Of a DNA stretch of 60,000 nt, positions 55,795 through 60,000 are shown piece by piece. The stretch lies in assembly GCA_037447655.1 (NCBI GenBank), contig JBBHKE010002794.1, forward strand, positions 126,001 to 186,000, read 5' to 3'. This DNA is from Zygnema cylindricum. Lineage: Eukaryota > Streptophyta > Zygnematophyceae > Zygnematales > Zygnemataceae. Position 1 is the stretch's first letter. Every line of letters starts with the position of its first letter. The notes under the pieces are model-generated. The model saw only the letters and a list, made by a program, of their open reading frames with translations, had not been told where the DNA came from and did no database searches. The translations under genes and the position numbers were made by a program.

Positions 55795-56125
55795 AGAAAG
55801 GTAAGGCTCATAAACTTTCCTTTCCGAAAGCCGCCACATATAGAGGTGAGAAAGTACTAGATCTGGTCCACATAGATATCATGCAAAAGTACTTTCAGTT
55901 AGAGGAAAAAGGTTTATGTTGACAATAACTGATGACTTGTCTAGATACTCTAGAGTCTTCTTCCTAAAAACAAAGTATGAAACACCAAATTACTTCAAAG
56001 AATATAAACCCTGGAGTGAGAAGTTGCATGGAACACCCATTAAGAGAATAATGAGTGATAATGGGGGAGAATATACCTCTAACCAGTTTGAGGAATACCT
56101 GAGAGATGAGGCAGTTGAGCACCAA
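55795..56125 (+). pseudogene. E14 integrase fragment (family B-like)
   Basis: G-K-A-H-K-L-S-F-P-K-A-A-T-Y-R-G-E-K-V-L-D-L-V-H-I-D-I, then L-T-I-T-D-D-L-S-R-Y-S-R-V-F-F-L, I-M-S-D-N-G-G-E-Y-T-S-N-Q-F. It starts just after the point where C-A-Q-G would be read and stops before the catalytic Glu. Confidence 0.86.
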
Positions 56126-56322
56126 AGGGGAAAAAGGGGGTGGGAACAGGGGTGAGGAGGCGGGAGGAAAGGTGGGGTTGGCGGGGTGGGAGGAGGCAGG
56201 CATGCCCTTATGCAAGGTTGAAATACCCAGTATAGGCCATCACCACTTCTCACTTTAAAAAAACCACAAAATACAATAAAGTCTAAAAGATACATTTTGC
56301 TGCACTCCGTCACTGGAAGGCT
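56126..56322. other. G-rich filler replacing integrase sequence
   Basis: About 90 bp of G-rich DNA (GGGGTGAGGAGGCGGGAGG-like), then 110 bp of AT-rich sequence. It stands where about 400 bp of integrase are missing between the two E14 pieces. Origin unknown. Confidence 0.6.
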
Positions 56323-56895
56323 CAAGAAGATAAGAATCAGATTTGAGTCCGAAAGTGAGGAGGACTCAATCTTTCCCAAAACCGACATGAGTGAAACATG
56401 GATTGCAGATTCAGGGAAGATCCCAGATACATGAAATCCACCGGAAACCTCTCATATTCCTATGGACTTCGAGGAGACAGAAGAGGGGGAACGGGAGCCG
56501 GCTTCGAAAGATAGGGGAGCAGATGAGACAGTAAGGAGAAATCTAAGACTTCCCTCCATCCCAACTTCGGAGTTTGAGCGAGGGAGAAGGAGCAGCAAAA
56601 GGATACAAGAAAAATAGGCTTCTCACAAGGTAACTTAGCTATCTCACCTAGATAAGTGTCAGTCATACTTGGAGGCAGTGAACAGTCCAGAGAAAGACAG
56701 ATGAATTAGAGCCATAAATGATGAAATGACCTCTATCATGGAAGCAAATACTTGGGAACTAGCAGATTGTCCATAAGATAGAAAACCGATTAGATGTAAA
56801 TGGGTGTTTAAACTAAAACTGAACCCAGATAATACCATTGAGAGATATAAGGCTCGATTGGTAGCGAAGGGGTTCACCCAAAAGGAGGGGATTGA
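56323..56895 (+). pseudogene. E14 linker and RT N-terminus
   Basis: K-I-R-I-R-F-E-S-E, the E-F-E-(G)-G-R-R-S-S-K-R linker and N-T-W-E-L-A-D-C-P, K-W-V-F-K-L-K-L-N-P-D-N-T-I-E-R-Y-K-A-R-L-V-A-K-G-F-T-Q-K-E-G-I, then an abrupt join at 56895 to LTR sequence. Several stops. Confidence 0.86.
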
Positions 56896-57834
56896 ATTGA
56901 TCTTGGTACCTACCGTCCGTCAGATTACATGTAGCCGTTAGCTTTGTCCGTTTAGTCTAGACCAATGCTAAACTATATATGGTTAGATAATTATTTAAAC
57001 CTGTACGCATATACGAATTCATTTAACGGCGCGAATAGATTCTTAGTACATAGATACAGTTTAGAATAGTACGGTTTACGATACTTCGCGAAACAAGACC
57101 GTGTATTTGTGTCGACGGCAAAACAAATACCGCGCACATATTTTCGACGGTCATAATTAAATGTCGGTCTTCATCGACGCCCGTGGTGCAAGCTAGAATT
57201 CCGGAATGGCCGCCTTGGCATATTCAGGCGTGGCATGACCTGGCGACACGTGGAGAGATAACATTTAGTCGCGAATACGCACACGCGTCCACTCAAGGGC
57301 CTTGACATACACAAACCATACAAAAAGTACATCGGCCGTAGTACCTTTTATACAGTACACAAATGTGATTGGTTCGTACCTCAAAACTAGGGGGTTTAGA
57401 GAGGGGTTTTAGGACTTAGAATATTTAGGGTAGATAGCCGCCTCTCCAAGAAAGCATCTTGTATAAATGGCAAACTTTGGCCAGCCATAACTATCAATAC
57501 AGTTCGCCATTTTCACTGATTCTTGTTGCTGCGGACTGAGGGGAGACCACGCTACACAATGGTGTAGTCAGTCAAGGTGTTTGCCTTCCAAGGTGGCTGC
57601 ATTTGGAAGGGAAAGTCAAAGTGGGGAATGTTGTCCAAAACTCATATTCTAACTTTGCATTCTGTGGTGGAACTGAGCACACAAAAAGTGTTATTTCACA
57701 GGGGTGAAGCAGTAATGGGTTCTGACTATCAAAGGGTCAATCATTTGGGTTTATATAAACTTGGAGTCGGCACTATCTAGATTTACTTCTTTGGATCTGC
57801 GAATTCTGTGTGGCAATGAGCCCATAGAATTTCT
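56896..57834 (+). repeat. F2: family C LTR fragment, plus orientation
   Basis: Complement of the order seen in E5 and F1: tRNA-like segment (antisense) at 56896-56975, then the LTR body with GTATAAATGGC (TATA-like) at 57469, ending with the gag-start region (CAATGAGCCCATAGAATT). The first 200 bp or so of the LTR are absent. Confidence 0.83.
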
Positions 57835-57866
57835 ACCTTGAGCAGAGCCACTACAATCATCCATCA
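57835..57866 (-). pseudogene. 32-bp integrase scrap
   Basis: Reverse strand reads D-D-C-S-G-S-A-Q-G, the end of the integrase zinc domain. E14 on the plus strand (55795) starts at the very next residues (K-A-H-K-L-S-F-P). It is wedged between the LTR end of F2 and the LTR end at 57867. Confidence 0.7.
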
Positions 57867-58669
57867 TGAAACTCTGAGACCTCCATTGGCCCTCAGAGTA
57901 TGCAGATCCAAAAGAAGCTAATCTAGATAGTGCCTACTCCAAGTTAATATAAACCCAAATGACTGACCCCTTAACAGTTACAATCCCAATATAGATTCAC
58001 CCCTGTGAAATAACACTTTTTGTGTGCTCAGTTCCACCACACAATGCAAAGTTAGAATATGAGATTTGGACACATTCACCCACTTTGACTTTCCCTTATA
58101 AATGCAGTCACCCTGGCAGACAAAAACTCTGACCGACTACACCACTTTGTAGGCTAGACTCCCCTGAGTCCGCAGCAAAAAGAATCACTGAAAATGGTCA
58201 AGTAAATTGATATTTATGGTTGGCCAAAGTTTGCCATTTATACAGAGTGCTCTTTGGGTAGGCAGCTAGCTGGCTCTCCCAAGGAGCACTCTGTATAAAT
58301 GGCAAACTTTGGCCAGCCATAACTATCAATTTACTTGACCATTTTCAGTGATTCTTTTTGCTGCGGACTCAGGGAAGTCGAAGCTACACACGGGTGTAGT
58401 CGGTCAGAGTTTTAGTCTTCCAGGGTGGCTGCATTCATAAGGGAAAGTCAAAGTGGGTGAATGTGTCCAAATCTCATATTCTAACTTTGCATTCTGTGGT
58501 GGAACTGAGCACACAGAAAGTGTTATTTCACAGGGGTGAATCTATATGGGGATTGTGACTGTCAAGGGGTCAGTCATTTGGGTTTATATTAACTTGGAGT
58601 CGGCACTATCTAGATTAGCTTCTTTTGGATCTGCATACTCTGAGGGCCAATGGAGGTCTCAGAGTTTTA
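57867..58669. repeat. Palindrome of LTR sequence, 392-bp arms, 19-bp spacer
   Basis: Arms 57867-58258 and 58278-58669 are near-perfect inverted copies. The right arm is the 3' third of the E12 5' LTR, ending at the primer binding site. The left arm begins with the LTR terminal TG and abuts the integrase scrap. A TATA-like GTATAAATGG at 58293 sits in the right arm. The remaining two thirds of the LTR are absent. Confidence 0.92.
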
Positions 58670-60000
58670 GGTTATGGGCCCACCATCTAGGGTGCCTATG
58701 TTCGATGGAACAGACTTCACCTATTGGGAGTTTACAATGGCGGGATTGCTTTTTGAGAAACACTTATGGGGGATTGTTTCGGGACAAGTGAGATGTCCGC
58801 CACCTGGCTTTCGAGGAACTTACTATGGAGATTCATCTGAGGCTGCCCAGAATGTCAACCGGAGCTCAGATGCAACGGAAGTTGAAGGGAAAAATCTTTC
58901 CATGGATAGAGAAATAGGGGAGAAGGAAAATTGGACACCTATGGTGAGGGGAGCTAGGCTCTCAGCTATTGTACCACATGTAGGGATTAAAACTGAAGAA
59001 AATGACACAAAAATATAGGAATACAAAAACACTATAACAAAACATCTCATACTTAGATATGTGTCTAAGTCGATAGCTATCACTCTTTTAAGTCTAACCA
59101 AAGCTTCAAAGATATGGGAAGCACTAATTCAGATTTATAAGAGTGAGACTCTTCAGAGGCAGCAATTAGTAAAACAGGAAATAGATGCCTACGTTTATAA
59201 AGGCGGTAGCATGATAGAGTTTTGCAATGATATTGCTGCGTTATACGTTGAGCTTACTAGTGCGAGATATGTAGAATCTGAGGAGAGTAAGATTAATACA
59301 CTACTTATGAAACTCCCAGATGAGTACGAATACATCATTTGTCGTATGCAGGCAATGGATGGCTCCTCATGGACTTGGAGCTTTACCATGGGGATAATTC
59401 TTGTGATGGAAAGCACTTTGGAGCTTCGTAGGGGAAATGACAGGGTCAATGCATTTTCAGCTGGTGGTGATTGGCGGAAGCGTGATGAGAGGAACGACGG
59501 TGACGAGCGGAAGCGTGATGAGAGGAACGGTGGTGACCAACGGAAGCGTGATGAGAGAAAGAAAGACAAAGGTAAACCTTATCGGAACTTTGGTGGAAAG
59601 AGAGGGAGAGGAAAAGAAATGGGAGCTTTGAAAAAGGGGGCTTGCATCTTTTGCAGGGAACCGGGTCATTATATGGAGGAATGTCCTTTTTTGAAAAAAC
59701 TTAGAAGTTGGAATGTGGATTAGGAGGAAGAAGGGGAAGAGGAGAAAGAGGATGAAGATATTTTAGAGCTTCTCCGGATTAGTAGTATGGGGAAGAAAGA
59801 AAAGCACACAATAATTGCACGAAGGCAACAGTGTGCTTTTGGAGGTATAAGGGAAGTAAAGAGAGAGGAGGTACTTGAGGATGTCGAGGAGTGTAGAGTG
59901 TATGACTTAGAAATAAGAAAGTCAGTTCTAGGATCCATAAGTGAAAACGGGAAAGATAAAATTAATCAGGATAATTTTATAGATAATAGGGAACCAGAAA
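58650..60000 (+). pseudogene. E12: family C gag, runs off the window
   Basis: One frame from the LTR-borne ATG (58650), interrupted only by three TAG codons (58668, 59016, 59721). Domains: M-F-D-G-T-D-F-T-Y-W-E-F; capsid core with Y-V-Y-K-G-G-S-M-I-E-F-C-N-D-I-A-A-L-Y and K-L-P-D-E-Y; three to four 10-residue charged repeats of the type G-D-E-R-K-R-D-E-R-N (59463-59560); knuckle CIFCREPGHYMEEC; acidic run; R-R-Q-Q-C-A-F-G-G-I-R-E followed by the family C-specific spacer. It is the best-preserved family C Gag here. No protease motif follows where autonomous elements have one. Confidence 0.88.
58670..58684 (+). promoter_or_regulatory. E12 primer binding site
   Basis: GGTTATGGGCCCACC, a full 15-nt complement of the initiator tRNA-Met anticodon arm as recalled for plants. 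Its ATG (58674) is an in-frame potential Gag start. Confidence 0.83.

Overview
This is a gene-poor eukaryotic nuclear window, about 85% of it built from retrotransposons inserted into one another. The two ordinary genes have GT-AG introns. One of them encodes a TRAPPC6/Trs33 subunit whose visible residues (for example FRWL and [11 protein letters not shown]) look most like the green-plant version. The primer binding sites match the anticodon arm of plant initiator tRNA-Met as I remember it. A streptophyte with a large genome, possibly a charophyte alga, is my best guess; the species cannot be fixed from the sequence. Labels below: family A = E1, E3, E6; family B = E2, E4, E8, E10 (E14 = family-B-like scraps); family C = E5, E11, E12 (non-autonomous); family D = E9; E13 = Ty3/gypsy fragment; F1, F2 = LTR fragments.

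1-33.4 kb is one nested pile. E4 (+) is the oldest host: its reverse transcriptase resumes across 16,419/31,755 and its 3' LTR ends at 33,433. E3 (-) lies in E4; E1 (-) and E2 (+, complete, TSD TTGTG) lie in E3's 3' LTR, and a 199-bp TIR/TA transposon lies in E3's internal region. E5 (-, two 1,140-bp LTRs, TSD AATTG) also lies in E4 and now encloses E6 (-), a solo LTR (22,636-24,097, TSD CTTTC), a Ty3/gypsy pol fragment (E13) and unassigned sequence.

33.4-43.6 kb is the only gene-bearing part: AT-rich spacer, a CT-rich tract, a 1,039-nt pure polypurine run, two exons of TRAPPC6/Trs33 (-), a divergently placed three-exon gene for an unrecognised 156-residue protein (+), and a decayed LINE-like ORF2 relic (+). 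The polypurine run lies in the TRAPPC6 intron after the second recognised exon. The intron before that exon consists largely of tandem copies of its own 3' splice-site region.

43.6-60 kb is again retroelements: E8 (-) interrupted by E9 (+, complete, least damaged, TSD TTGGC), then E10, E11, LTR fragments, inverted scraps of a family-B element (E14), a 392-bp-arm palindrome made of an LTR end, and the start of E12 (+), which runs off the window.

Three features unite the copia elements. (i) The gag start codon lies inside the LTR and the frame runs through a primer binding site complementary to the anticodon arm of initiator tRNA-Met, as in Drosophila copia priming, but with the site translated as V-M-G. 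(ii) LTRs of families A, B and C carry an antisense tRNA-like segment (T-arm-like hairpin / B box). (iii) Family C keeps Gag and an RNase H-like remnant but has lost protease, integrase and most of RT by a deletion shared between copies, so it probably moved by using proteins of the autonomous families.
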